From: Gammaproteobacteria bacterium
Lineage (GTDB): Bacteria > Pseudomonadota > Gammaproteobacteria > Pseudomonadales > Azotimanducaceae
Length of the DNA: 10,402 nt
Assembly (NCBI GenBank): GCA_002726925.1
Contig: PBTJ01000079.1
Location: 1 to 10,402 of the forward strand
Direction: 5' to 3'
In this document: positions 1-6,486 of the stretch, piece after piece
How the letters are laid out: each line of letters opens with the position of its first letter
Numbering within the stretch: the stretch's first letter is position 1
Notes under the pieces: model-generated
What the model was told of the DNA's origin: nothing
Database searches by the model: none
The model's input: only the letters and a program-made list of their open reading frames with translations
Position numbers and translations under genes: made by a program

Positions 1-1
1 G

Positions 2-580
2 GCACATACCACAACTTGCAGAGAAATTATGAAGGCACTTGATGCAGGCGCCTACGGCGTTATCGTGCCTATGGTCAATAACCGTGAAGAGGCGCAGCAA
101 GCTGTGATGGCCTGTCGCTATCCACCTCTGGGTAATCGCTCCTTCGGACCGATTCGCGGTGCGCTATACGGCGGCCGAGGTTATGCAGTGGAAGCCAATG
201 ACCAAATTGCCTGCATCGCCATGATCGAAACTGCCGAGGGTATCGCTCATGCCGACGAGATCATGAGCACTCCAGGGCTGAACGGTGTCTACATAGGTCC
301 CGCAGACTTGGCTCTATCCTTGGGCCTGCCTGCCATGGGTGACCAGCCTCAAGAAGAGCATTTGGTCGTGGTGAAAGAACTGCTCGGGAAATGCAAAGCG
401 CACAAAATTGCCGCCGGTATTCATACCTCGAGTCTTGAGTACGCACAAAAGTACCTTGCCCTTGGCTTCAATTTCGTCACCCTGGGCACTGAGTCTGGCC
501 ATATGACGAAAAATGCATCGATGGAACTCGCTGCTGCCAGAGGTACCGCAGAGGCACAGCGCGAGAGCACGGGCTACTAG
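2..580 (+). CDS. HpcH/HpaI-family aldolase, 5'-truncated
   Basis: This is the C-terminal part of a class II (divalent metal-dependent) pyruvate-type aldolase, related to 4-hydroxy-2-oxoheptanedioate aldolase and 2-keto-3-deoxy-L-rhamnonate aldolase. These enzymes reversibly cleave 2-keto-3-deoxy acids to pyruvate and an aldehyde in the cytoplasm. The frame is open to the left edge, and the ATG at 29 lies inside the conserved segment MKALDAGAYGVIVPMV, so it is not the start. Members are about 250-265 residues; about 190 are present, so roughly 60-75 are missing upstream. Visible motifs are YPPLGNRSFGP (about 121-153), MIETAEG with the metal-binding Glu (codon 227-229), and GPADL with the metal-binding Asp (codon 305-307). 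The stop is TAG at 578-580. The next gene begins 30 nt later. The family is secure, the exact substrate is not. Confidence 0.88.
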   Translation, partial: AHTTTCREIMKALDAGAYGVIVPMVNNREEAQQAVMACRYPPLGNRSFGPIRGALYGGRGYAVEANDQIACIAMIETAEGIAHADEIMSTPGLNGVYIGPADLALSLGLPAMGDQPQEEHLVVVKELLGKCKAHKIAAGIHTSSLEYAQKYLALGFNFVTLGTESGHMTKNASMELAAARGTAEAQRESTGY

Positions 581-610
581 CCCGCGAATAGTGGTCGGCA
601 TGTTGAACTC

Positions 611-1291
611 ATGATTTGGTTTTTTGCTCTATTGCTGTTAGCGGTATTTATACCGTCATTTTGGGTACGTTGGGTGATGCGGCGCTACGCCAGTGATATT
701 GCGGATATGCCCGGTACTGGCGGAGATTTGGCTAAGCACTTGATCGACCGCTTCGAACTGCGAGGCGTTGGCGCTGAGATTACAGAGCTTGGCGATCACT
801 ACGATCCGCAGAGCAAAATGGTTCGACTGAGCGAGGAAAATTGGCGGGGGAAATCCCTTACCGCCGTTGCCATTGCGGCTCATGAAGTGGGACATGCGAT
901 CCAACACCAGCAAAACGACGTTCGGTTGAGCGCTCGCACAAAGCTGGTGCCTGTGGTCAATTTGTTGGGACAGCTGAGTGTTGGTGTCCTGGCCGTGGCG
1001 CCGATTATCGGTCTGCTGACTCGACACCCGGTGCCGATTCTGTTTACTGCCGTGATCGGCCTCTCAGGACTGTTACTTCGTATGCTATTGCACTTGCTGA
1101 CGCTGCCTACGGAATGGGATGCAAGTTTTGGCAAGGCGCTGCCCATTTTGTGTGCGGGGAAATACATTTCGACGCAACAAGAAGGGGTGGTGAAACGCAT
1201 TTTGAGGGCCGCCGCGTTAACTTACTTTGCGGCGGCGCTGGCCGACGCTTTTAATTTGTTCCGCTGGGCAGCCCTGTTGATCCGTCGCTAA
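611..1291 (+). CDS. Membrane zinc metallopeptidase, YugP-type
   Basis: This is a 226-residue predicted inner-membrane zinc metallopeptidase of the YugP/Zn_peptidase_2 family. Residues 1-18 form an N-terminal membrane anchor. The zincin motif HEVGH lies at 91-95, preceded by the family's typical hydrophilic segment (MPGTGG at 33-38, HYDPQSKMVRLS at 63-74). Hydrophobic segments follow at about 112-135, 142-163 and 200-222. TEWDAS at 167-172 matches the conserved post-HExxH segment expected to supply the third zinc ligand (Glu168). Length is normal for the family. No strong Shine-Dalgarno is visible; the ATG is chosen because it opens the hydrophobic anchor. A four-codon ATG...TGA reading frame (600-614) overlaps this start. 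An intrinsic terminator follows directly. Physiological substrates of this family are largely unknown, so only the peptidase assignment is claimed. Confidence 0.9.
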   Translation: MIWFFALLLLAVFIPSFWVRWVMRRYASDIADMPGTGGDLAKHLIDRFELRGVGAEITELGDHYDPQSKMVRLSEENWRGKSLTAVAIAAHEVGHAIQHQQNDVRLSARTKLVPVVNLLGQLSVGVLAVAPIIGLLTRHPVPILFTAVIGLSGLLLRMLLHLLTLPTEWDASFGKALPILCAGKYISTQQEGVVKRILRAAALTYFAAALADAFNLFRWAALLIRR

Positions 1292-1293
1292 GT

Positions 1294-1317
1294 GCAGGCG
1301 ATTTTCGTCTGCTTTTT
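1294..1317 (+). terminator. Rho-independent terminator after the zinc peptidase gene
   Basis: An 8-bp stem is formed by GCAGGCGA (1294-1301) and TCGTCTGC (1305-1312), with one G-U pair and a TTT loop, followed at once by TTTTT (1313-1317). It begins 3 nt after the zinc peptidase stop codon. This is a textbook intrinsic terminator shape and separates the peptidase from the exonuclease gene, which should therefore have its own promoter in 1318-1393. I could not pick a convincing -35/-10 pair there. Confidence 0.85.
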
Positions 1318-1393
1318 ACGACCTTTCATCTCTTAGGCTAAATTTTTTCGCCGTGTCAGTGATATTAGGGCGGGTTATTGGAGAGCAGTTGCA

Positions 1394-2179
1394 GTGAGTG
1401 AAGAGATGCGCATCGTGGGATGGAACGTTAATGGACTACGAGCCTGCATCAACAAAATGGGTTTCATTCCTTTTTTGGAAAGCAGTGGCGCTGACATCGT
1501 GGCCTTGCAAGAAGTCCGAGCATTTCCCGAACAACTCCCTCCAGAAGTGACCGCTTCAACAGACTGGCATGTGAGTTTCTCGCCCGCCAAGCGGCCGGGT
1601 TACAGTGGCGTTGCGATATTCAGTCGAGTCGCGCCAACCAAAATAGAGACTAGCCTCGGTGAAGAGCGCTTCGACGACGAAGGCCGCTTCATCGTTGCGC
1701 ATTTTGGACGCTTAGCTGTTGCGAGCATTTATTTTCCCAACGGTAAAGGCAAAGAGCGCGATAATTCCCGGGTTGGCTACAAGCTAGATTTTTATCGCGC
1801 AGTTTTTGATCGACTCAATGAGCTGCGCAGACGCGGTAGAGTTTATGTTTTAGGAGACTTCAACACAGCCCACCATGAGATCGACTTGGCGCGTCCAAAA
1901 GGCAATCGCAACGCCAGTGGTTTCTTGTCAATCGAACGCGAGATGCTGACACAAGTGCTGAGCGAAGGTTGGGTAGACACATTTCGCGCTGCGCATCCGG
2001 CCGAGCCCGACCATTACACTTGGTGGCGACAGTTTGGTGGTGCTAGGGAGAAAAATGTGGGGTGGCGAATTGACTATGTTTACGCCTCAACCTCTGCCAT
2101 GCGTCGGGTCAAAGACGCGTTTATTTGGCCTAATGTTTTGGGCTCAGATCACTGTCCTGTGGGCGTTGATTTGAAGTAG
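1394..2179 (+). CDS. xthA: Exodeoxyribonuclease III (AP endonuclease)
   Basis: This cytoplasmic base-excision-repair enzyme cuts 5' of abasic sites and degrades duplex DNA 3' to 5'. It belongs to the endonuclease/exonuclease/phosphatase fold. All key residues are visible, numbered from the GTG start: Asn11 in WNVNGLRA, metal-binding Glu40 in LQEV, Tyr113 in SIYFPNG, Asp155 and Asn157 in LGDFNTAHHEIDLARPK, Asp227 in WRIDYVYAS, and the catalytic Asp252-His253 pair in GSDHCPVGVDL. Length (261) is normal. The GTG at 1394 has a GGAG at 1380-1383, 10 nt upstream. The ATG at 1406 would give the usual family start MRIVGWNVNGLRA and is a real alternative that removes four residues. The gene is upstream of and probably cotranscribed with the oxygenase gene, 31 nt away, although no functional link is evident. 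Confidence 0.95.
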   Translation: MSEEMRIVGWNVNGLRACINKMGFIPFLESSGADIVALQEVRAFPEQLPPEVTASTDWHVSFSPAKRPGYSGVAIFSRVAPTKIETSLGEERFDDEGRFIVAHFGRLAVASIYFPNGKGKERDNSRVGYKLDFYRAVFDRLNELRRRGRVYVLGDFNTAHHEIDLARPKGNRNASGFLSIEREMLTQVLSEGWVDTFRAAHPAEPDHYTWWRQFGGAREKNVGWRIDYVYASTSAMRRVKDAFIWPNVLGSDHCPVGVDLK

Positions 2180-2210
2180 TCTGAGACTCCGCAAATTTCT
2201 GAGGTGTCAG

Positions 2211-3623
2211 ATGGCACAACCGTTTCCAAACCACCCTAATTTACGCGGCGGTTTTGCCCCTTTGCAGATGGAATGCGATGTCAACGATCTGGTGATCGAG
2301 GGCGAAATCCCTAAGGAACTCAATGGCAGTTTCTACCGCAACGGTCCTAACCCCCAATATGCGCCCCGAGGCCATTACCATTGGTTTGGTGGCGACGGCA
2401 TGGTGCACGCCTTTCACATTGAAGACGGCCAAGTCGACTATCGCAATCGCTGGGTACGCACGGTCAAGTGGCACAAAGAACGAGCGGCTGGGCGCTCACT
2501 CTTCAGTGCATTCAACCCGATGGATAACGACCCAAGTGTGGCCGGGTTAGAAACCGACGGTGTGGCCAATACCAACATTATTTGGCACGGCGGCAAGCTA
2601 TTGGCTCTAGAAGAAGGTCATGCGCCTTTTGAACTTGATCCTCATACGTTGGAATCTGTAGGGCCGCATAGGTATGGCGGCAAGCTGAAAGGACCGATGA
2701 CCGCCCACCCCAAAATTGACCCTGAAAATGGCGAGATGCTGTTCTTCGGCTACAACGCCAACGGCACGATTTCAGAACATATGACGTTCAGCGTTGTCGA
2801 TAAGGACGGTAACCTGCTGCGCAGCGAGTCTTTTGCAGCTCCCTACGCCGCCATGGTTCACGATTTTATCGTTACCCGCGACCACGTCATTTTTCCTATC
2901 ATGCCGTTGACCGGCAGCCTGGAGCGAGCGTTTGAAGGGGGTCCTGTCTACGCGTGGGAGCCTGACAAAGGTAGTCATATTGGTATCATGCCTCGCCACG
3001 GTTCCGTGCAAGATCTGCAGTGGTTTTACGGTGAGGCAAGCTATGTCTTTCACCCAATGAACGCGCATACCACCGACGATGGAAAGATCGTCTGTGATGT
3101 TTGTGAGTACCCAGAGGCGCCGTTATTTCCTGGCGTGGACGGCAAACCTGGTGATCCCAAAAAGGCGCTGGCTAAATTGGCACGTTGGACCTTTGACCTG
3201 AATGCCCAAACGGATCGTTATCAGGTCGAGCAACTGCATGATTTGGTTTGCGAGTTTCCTCGCATAGACGAACGTCGTGCTGGGCTCCCCTACCGTTTTG
3301 GTTACATCGCAGGCGATACCCAACCAGCGGCAAAAGTAGGCGGCTTTAACATCATTGCAGCCGTTGATCACCACAAGGGCACGCTGAGTAGCTACGATGT
3401 GGGCGAAGGCTGTGCCACCAGTGAGCCGATTTTTGTGCCGCGCCGCGTTGATGCCGAAGAAGGCGATGGATTTTTGCTGGCCTATGTTTTTGACGCAAAT
3501 CGCGGCGCTAGCCATATGGTCGTGCTCGATGCGCAAAATGTTGCCGACGGCCCTCTCGCGAAGGCGATGCTCGATCATCGCGTGCCCTATGGCTTTCACG
3601 GTAACTGGCGGGACGCTGGTTAA
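2211..3623 (+). CDS. Carotenoid cleavage oxygenase family protein
   Basis: This 470-residue protein is a non-heme iron(II) dioxygenase of the RPE65/carotenoid cleavage oxygenase family (seven-bladed beta-propeller), which splits C=C double bonds in carotenoids, apocarotenoids or stilbenes. The four iron-binding histidines are His166 (TAHPK), His217 (MVHDF), His281 (FHPMNA) and His463 (YGFHGNW). Likely second-shell glutamates are Glu135, Glu354 and Glu405. The N-terminal signature FYRNGPNPQYAP and the GGDGMVHAF segment (60-68) are present. There is no signal peptide. GAGG (2201-2204) lies 6 nt before the ATG. The gene ends 18 nt from the convergent modC stop. No carotenoid or retinal genes are nearby, so the substrate cannot be read from context. 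Residues 101 (Phe) and 134 (Glu) argue against a lignostilbene substrate (see findings). Confidence 0.93.
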   Translation: MAQPFPNHPNLRGGFAPLQMECDVNDLVIEGEIPKELNGSFYRNGPNPQYAPRGHYHWFGGDGMVHAFHIEDGQVDYRNRWVRTVKWHKERAAGRSLFSAFNPMDNDPSVAGLETDGVANTNIIWHGGKLLALEEGHAPFELDPHTLESVGPHRYGGKLKGPMTAHPKIDPENGEMLFFGYNANGTISEHMTFSVVDKDGNLLRSESFAAPYAAMVHDFIVTRDHVIFPIMPLTGSLERAFEGGPVYAWEPDKGSHIGIMPRHGSVQDLQWFYGEASYVFHPMNAHTTDDGKIVCDVCEYPEAPLFPGVDGKPGDPKKALAKLARWTFDLNAQTDRYQVEQLHDLVCEFPRIDERRAGLPYRFGYIAGDTQPAAKVGGFNIIAAVDHHKGTLSSYDVGEGCATSEPIFVPRRVDAEEGDGFLLAYVFDANRGASHMVVLDAQNVADGPLAKAMLDHRVPYGFHGNWRDAG

Positions 3624-3641
3624 AAGGCAGCCAAAAATTAC

Positions 3642-4736
3642 TCAGGCGGGAGTGGCAATTCGTGCGCTTTTGATCAAGGCGAAAGCCTCTGCTCCCAACT
3701 GAAGGTTAAGGGCTTCGCAGGCTGCCTTTGAAATGTGCGCGCATAGGCGCTCATCGCTGCCATCCACTGTCAGATCAACGGCCACTAAGCCACGCGCATT
3801 TCCCGACAGCGGTGTTATATCCGCAATGGTGACGCCGAGCATATTCCGAATGCTGAGCTGCGTCGGTTTGGATGTGGCGATGGCAATGTCTCTGGCTGCG
3901 AGGAAGAGGCGCACCTTCGCTGTGGCCGGCGGTTCTAGCCCCAGCACCTGCATAGACTGTTCACCTATCGCCATGTCGATCATCGAGTAGGCCTCGCTAA
4001 AGCCAGTCACTGTTGCCTCAATCAAACTGCCGGCCTCGCCCAAATCCTCACCTTTCGTGGACAGCAGGCCCAAGCTTGGCAGTATTTCTTGAGTAGGGCC
4101 CTGTCGAATCAGTGTGTTGTTTCCCATGACCAGCATGTGGTCACAGAGTTTGGCGATCTCATCGTTGAGGTGACTGACATAAATGGTTGGGATATCAAGC
4201 TCTCGCGTGATGTTAGCGAGGTATGGAATAATTTCAGCCTTACGTTGGCTGTCTAGGCCATTGAGAGGCTCGTCCAAAAGTAGCAGCTGCGGTTGTCCGA
4301 GAATGGCACGGGCCACGTTGACCCGCCTTGATTCACCGCCAGACAGTGTTTTGGGTTTGCGCCCAAGTAAGTCAGCCAAGTCAAATTGCTCGACGACGTC
4401 TGTTAGCGGTAGCTTGATGGGCATTTGCTGATCTCCAGCGCGCTTTAGGCCATAGCGTAAATTTTCTTCGACGCTCATGTGGGGGAAGAGACGATCCTCT
4501 TGAAAGACATAGCCGACCCGTCGCTTATGACTGGGTACGAGACGGTCACCCTCTTGCCAGATTTCGTTTTTGAATCGAATACTGCCGCTGCAGGGAGTTA
4601 GGCCCGCAATTGCGCGCAGCAAAGTGGTTTTGCCGCAGCCACTGGGGCCGAACAAAGCAGTAACGCCAGATGGCATCTCGCACTGCATGTTGATTTGCGT
4701 CTCGCCGATAGGAATCTTGATATCCAGCGCGAGCAT
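3642..4736 (-). CDS. modC: Molybdate ABC transporter ATP-binding protein ModC
   Basis: This 364-residue protein is the ATPase of a molybdate importer on the inner face of the cytoplasmic membrane. In order: Walker A GPSGCGKTT (30-38), Q-loop FQEDRLFPHMS (78-88), signature LSGGESRRVNVARA (131-144), Walker B LLLLDEP (151-157), D-loop NGLD (159-162) and H-loop VSHLNDE (187-193). A C-terminal TOBE/Mop domain covers about 293-358 (LSIRNMLGV to AFALIKS), where oxyanion binding regulates this family. That domain favours molybdate over other substrates. I start at the ATG at 4736 because its A is the last base of the modB stop (TGATG), typical of translational coupling; the frame is open to an ATG at 4796, but the extra 20 residues are low-complexity and lie inside modB. 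Only a weak AAGAAG lies upstream, consistent with coupling. Confidence 0.93.
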   Translation of the reverse strand: MLALDIKIPIGETQINMQCEMPSGVTALFGPSGCGKTTLLRAIAGLTPCSGSIRFKNEIWQEGDRLVPSHKRRVGYVFQEDRLFPHMSVEENLRYGLKRAGDQQMPIKLPLTDVVEQFDLADLLGRKPKTLSGGESRRVNVARAILGQPQLLLLDEPLNGLDSQRKAEIIPYLANITRELDIPTIYVSHLNDEIAKLCDHMLVMGNNTLIRQGPTQEILPSLGLLSTKGEDLGEAGSLIEATVTGFSEAYSMIDMAIGEQSMQVLGLEPPATAKVRLFLAARDIAIATSKPTQLSIRNMLGVTIADITPLSGNARGLVAVDLTVDGSDERLCAHISKAACEALNLQLGAEAFALIKSARIATPA

Positions 4737-5422
4737 CAGCGGCTGCTTCTTGGCAGGAGGCTGGGAGCGAGTTGGCGATTGCTGTAGTAGACGCATAAAA
4801 GCACGCTAAACGAGAACACCAGTAAGCCCGCTGACAGGGCGTGTGCCTGACCGTAGTTCAGCGTTTCGACGCTTTCATAAATCACGATGGATATGACCCG
4901 GGTTTCGCCGGCCAGATTGCCGCCCACCATCAGCACGATGCCGAACTCGCCAACGGTATGCGCAAAGGTCAGTACGGCTGCTGTCAGATAGCCGCTGCGC
5001 GCCATGGGCAGTACTGTGCTGCGCCAGGCATCCCAGGGGTTTGCGCCGAGGGTGGCCGCGGTTTCAAGGGGTTGTCTGCCAATTTGCGCAAACGCTGCGG
5101 TTAAGGGCTGAACCATAAAGGGGAGTGAGTAGACGAGCGAGGCAATCACCAAGCCCGTGAAGGAGAATGCCAAAGTGCTGCCAGTCAGTTCCACCCAAAG
5201 GCCGCCTAATGCGTTGTCTGGACTAAAGAGGATTAAAAGATAAAAACCAAGCACCGTGGGCGGCATGACTAGGGGTATGGCAGTAATCGCCTCAATAGCG
5301 GGCTTCAGACGATGCTGGCTGTGGGCAAGCCACCAAGCTAGGGGGGTGGCGATCACCATCAATACCACAGTGGTAATGCCGGCAAGTTTTGCGGTAAGCC
5401 AGATGGCAGTGAATTCGGTCAA
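4736..5422 (-). CDS. modB: Molybdate ABC transporter permease ModB
   Basis: This is a 228-residue inner-membrane permease with the ModB architecture. Hydrophobic segments lie at about 8-33, 45-67, 83-105, 142-165 and 195-215. The EAA loop that docks on ModC is ETAATLGANPWDAWRSTVLP (120-139), followed by the ModB-typical HTVGEFGIVLMVGGN and AGETRVISIVIYE. The start is TTG at 5422: an in-frame TGA lies at 5464-5462, no ATG or GTG occurs between it and the TTG, and the N-terminus from this TTG matches E. coli ModB from memory. A start at Met22 would delete half of the first helix. The Shine-Dalgarno is poor (GAG about 11 nt away), suggesting weak initiation. modC overlaps its stop. The binding-protein gene modA does not lie upstream, where it is usually found. 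Confidence 0.92.
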   Translation of the reverse strand: MTEFTAIWLTAKLAGITTVVLMVIATPLAWWLAHSQHRLKPAIEAITAIPLVMPPTVLGFYLLILFSPDNALGGLWVELTGSTLAFSFTGLVIASLVYSLPFMVQPLTAAFAQIGRQPLETAATLGANPWDAWRSTVLPMARSGYLTAAVLTFAHTVGEFGIVLMVGGNLAGETRVISIVIYESVETLNYGQAHALSAGLLVFSFSVLLCVYYSNRQLAPSLLPRSSR

Positions 5423-5443
5423 GGTGATGAGAGCTCGTGAGAA

Positions 5444-5472
5444 GTTGGCGGTAGCCTGAAGTCACCGCCAAC
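5444..5472 (-). terminator. Hairpin between methyltransferase gene and modB, possible weak terminator or attenuator
   Basis: A perfect 9-bp inverted repeat, GTTGGCGGT (5444-5452) and ACCGCCAAC (5464-5472), encloses an 11-nt loop. It starts 17 nt after the methyltransferase stop and ends 21 nt before the modB TTG. On the - strand it is followed by TTCTC, a poor U-tract, so it may terminate only partly. On the + strand no T-run follows. It could insulate modBC, attenuate read-through into it, or stabilise the 3' end of the upstream mRNA. It does not resemble a ModE operator. Confidence 0.5.
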
Positions 5473-5489
5473 GTGAATGCCGCGGAATC

Positions 5490-6407
5490 TCAAGCAGCAG
5501 GCTTGCGAAATTTAAGCGTCATGCGGTTGGACTCGCCAATCGCTTGCATCGCCGCAGCCGCTTCTGGATTGTCCCGGCTGCCCATTAGCGTAGGCGGTAG
5601 TCGCCAAACGATATCGCCTTCTTGGGGTTGATCATTGGGGTTCGCATTAACCTCAGATGCACCCTCAAAAACAAAACCGGCTGCTTCCATTTGAGCGACC
5701 ACAAAGCTCTGTTTTAAATAACCGCGACTGCCATCGGCCCACACGTCTGGCGCTTCTTCGCGCATTTGATGCTGCACGATGCCGACAACACCTCCGGGTT
5801 TGAGAGCCGTGTAGGCGTTATCAATCGCTATGCTGAGAAAATCGCCCTGGTTTTGGTAGCGTGCCAAATTGTGCATGGCGCGGATGAAGAGCACGGCGTC
5901 AGCGCGACCAGCTACAGATTCAGGTTGGGCGCCGAAGAAGAACCCGCTGATCGGCGTGTCATTATTCTCGACCCAAGTTGATGCCTTCTCTGGCCAATCG
6001 GTGGTCCAAGTTTCGAGCTTTTTAAGCTGCTCTTCGGTGCGAAAGCTAAAGAGTCGCTGCATGTCCAGCCCATAGTTAGCGCCAATCAGTGCGCCCTCCT
6101 CACCCAAGTACGGCAGTAACAGTTTGCTGTACCAACCGCCGCCGGGTAGGGCTTCGACCACAGTCATGCCCGGTTCAATGCCGAAAAAAGCCAGCGTTTG
6201 GGCAGGGTTGCGATACGCATAGCGAGCCTGCACGGCTTCAGGTTGCGCGGCCAAAATCGCTTCAAGGCCAGTGGCCTGGGATTCTGTCATAAGCGCCGTC
6301 GTGTTGGCTGTTGAGGTCTGTGCAGATAATTCGGTTGTTGCTGAGGGGGTATTTTCGACGCAAGCGGCGAGTGCGAACGCTGCCGATAAGAGAACGATAG
6401 ATCGCAT
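5490..6407 (-). CDS. Predicted exported lipoprotein, COG4798-type class I methyltransferase
   Basis: This 305-residue protein begins with a lipoprotein signal peptide (MRSIVLLSAAFALAAC): lipobox LAAC at 13-16, lipidated Cys16, Val at +2, which predicts outer-membrane sorting. A Ser/Thr/Ala-rich linker runs to about residue 40. The rest matches the 'predicted methyltransferase' group I know as COG4798: FFGIEPGMTVVEALPGGGWYS (74-94) as the SAM motif I region, NYGLDM (111-116), FIRAMHNLARY (174-184), and ALKPGGVVGIVQHQMRE (201-217). I start at 6407 because GAGGA (6419-6415) sits 7 nt before it; the ATG at 6413 has only 1 nt of spacing, and an open frame to 6569 overlaps the aminotransferase gene. 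The substrate is unknown, and how a periplasmic protein would obtain SAM is unresolved, so catalysis is not assured. Confidence 0.82.
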   Translation of the reverse strand: MRSIVLLSAAFALAACVENTPSATTELSAQTSTANTTALMTESQATGLEAILAAQPEAVQARYAYRNPAQTLAFFGIEPGMTVVEALPGGGWYSKLLLPYLGEEGALIGANYGLDMQRLFSFRTEEQLKKLETWTTDWPEKASTWVENNDTPISGFFFGAQPESVAGRADAVLFIRAMHNLARYQNQGDFLSIAIDNAYTALKPGGVVGIVQHQMREEAPDVWADGSRGYLKQSFVVAQMEAAGFVFEGASEVNANPNDQPQEGDIVWRLPPTLMGSRDNPEAAAAMQAIGESNRMTLKFRKPAA

Positions 6408-6414
6408 GAACATA

Positions 6415-6419
6415 TCCTC
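6415..6419 (-). promoter_or_regulatory. Ribosome-binding site that sets the methyltransferase start
   Basis: GAGGA on the - strand lies 7 nt before the ATG at 6407 but only 1 nt before the ATG at 6413. It therefore selects the later start, which places Met directly before the charged-plus-hydrophobic signal peptide MRSIVLLSAAFALAAC. Confidence 0.75.
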
Positions 6420-6486
6420 GATGGGTGTCCTGAGATGGTAGGCATTAGCCGCGAATATGAACAGACCCCATTTGAAATGTTGTAGG

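Noticed and set aside
656..1200. Open frames antisense to the zinc peptidase.
   Set aside because: They mirror a gene with a definite HEVGH motif and have no independent support.
3123..3599. A 158-codon open frame antisense to the carotenoid oxygenase.
   Set aside because: The opposite strand carries a clearly conserved enzyme with its iron ligands, and the antisense product shows no recognisable motif or ribosome-binding site.
4737..4796. An upstream ATG at 4796 that would add 20 residues to ModC.
   Set aside because: It would overlap modB by 61 nt, the added sequence is Gln/Pro/Ser-rich without family similarity, and the TGATG junction at 4738-4734 gives a natural start matching ModC proteins.
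5444..5472. A ModE-type molybdate operator before modB.
   Set aside because: The repeat GTTGGCGGT/ACCGCCAAC is GC-rich and unlike the AT-rich ATCGCTATATA-type ModE half-sites.
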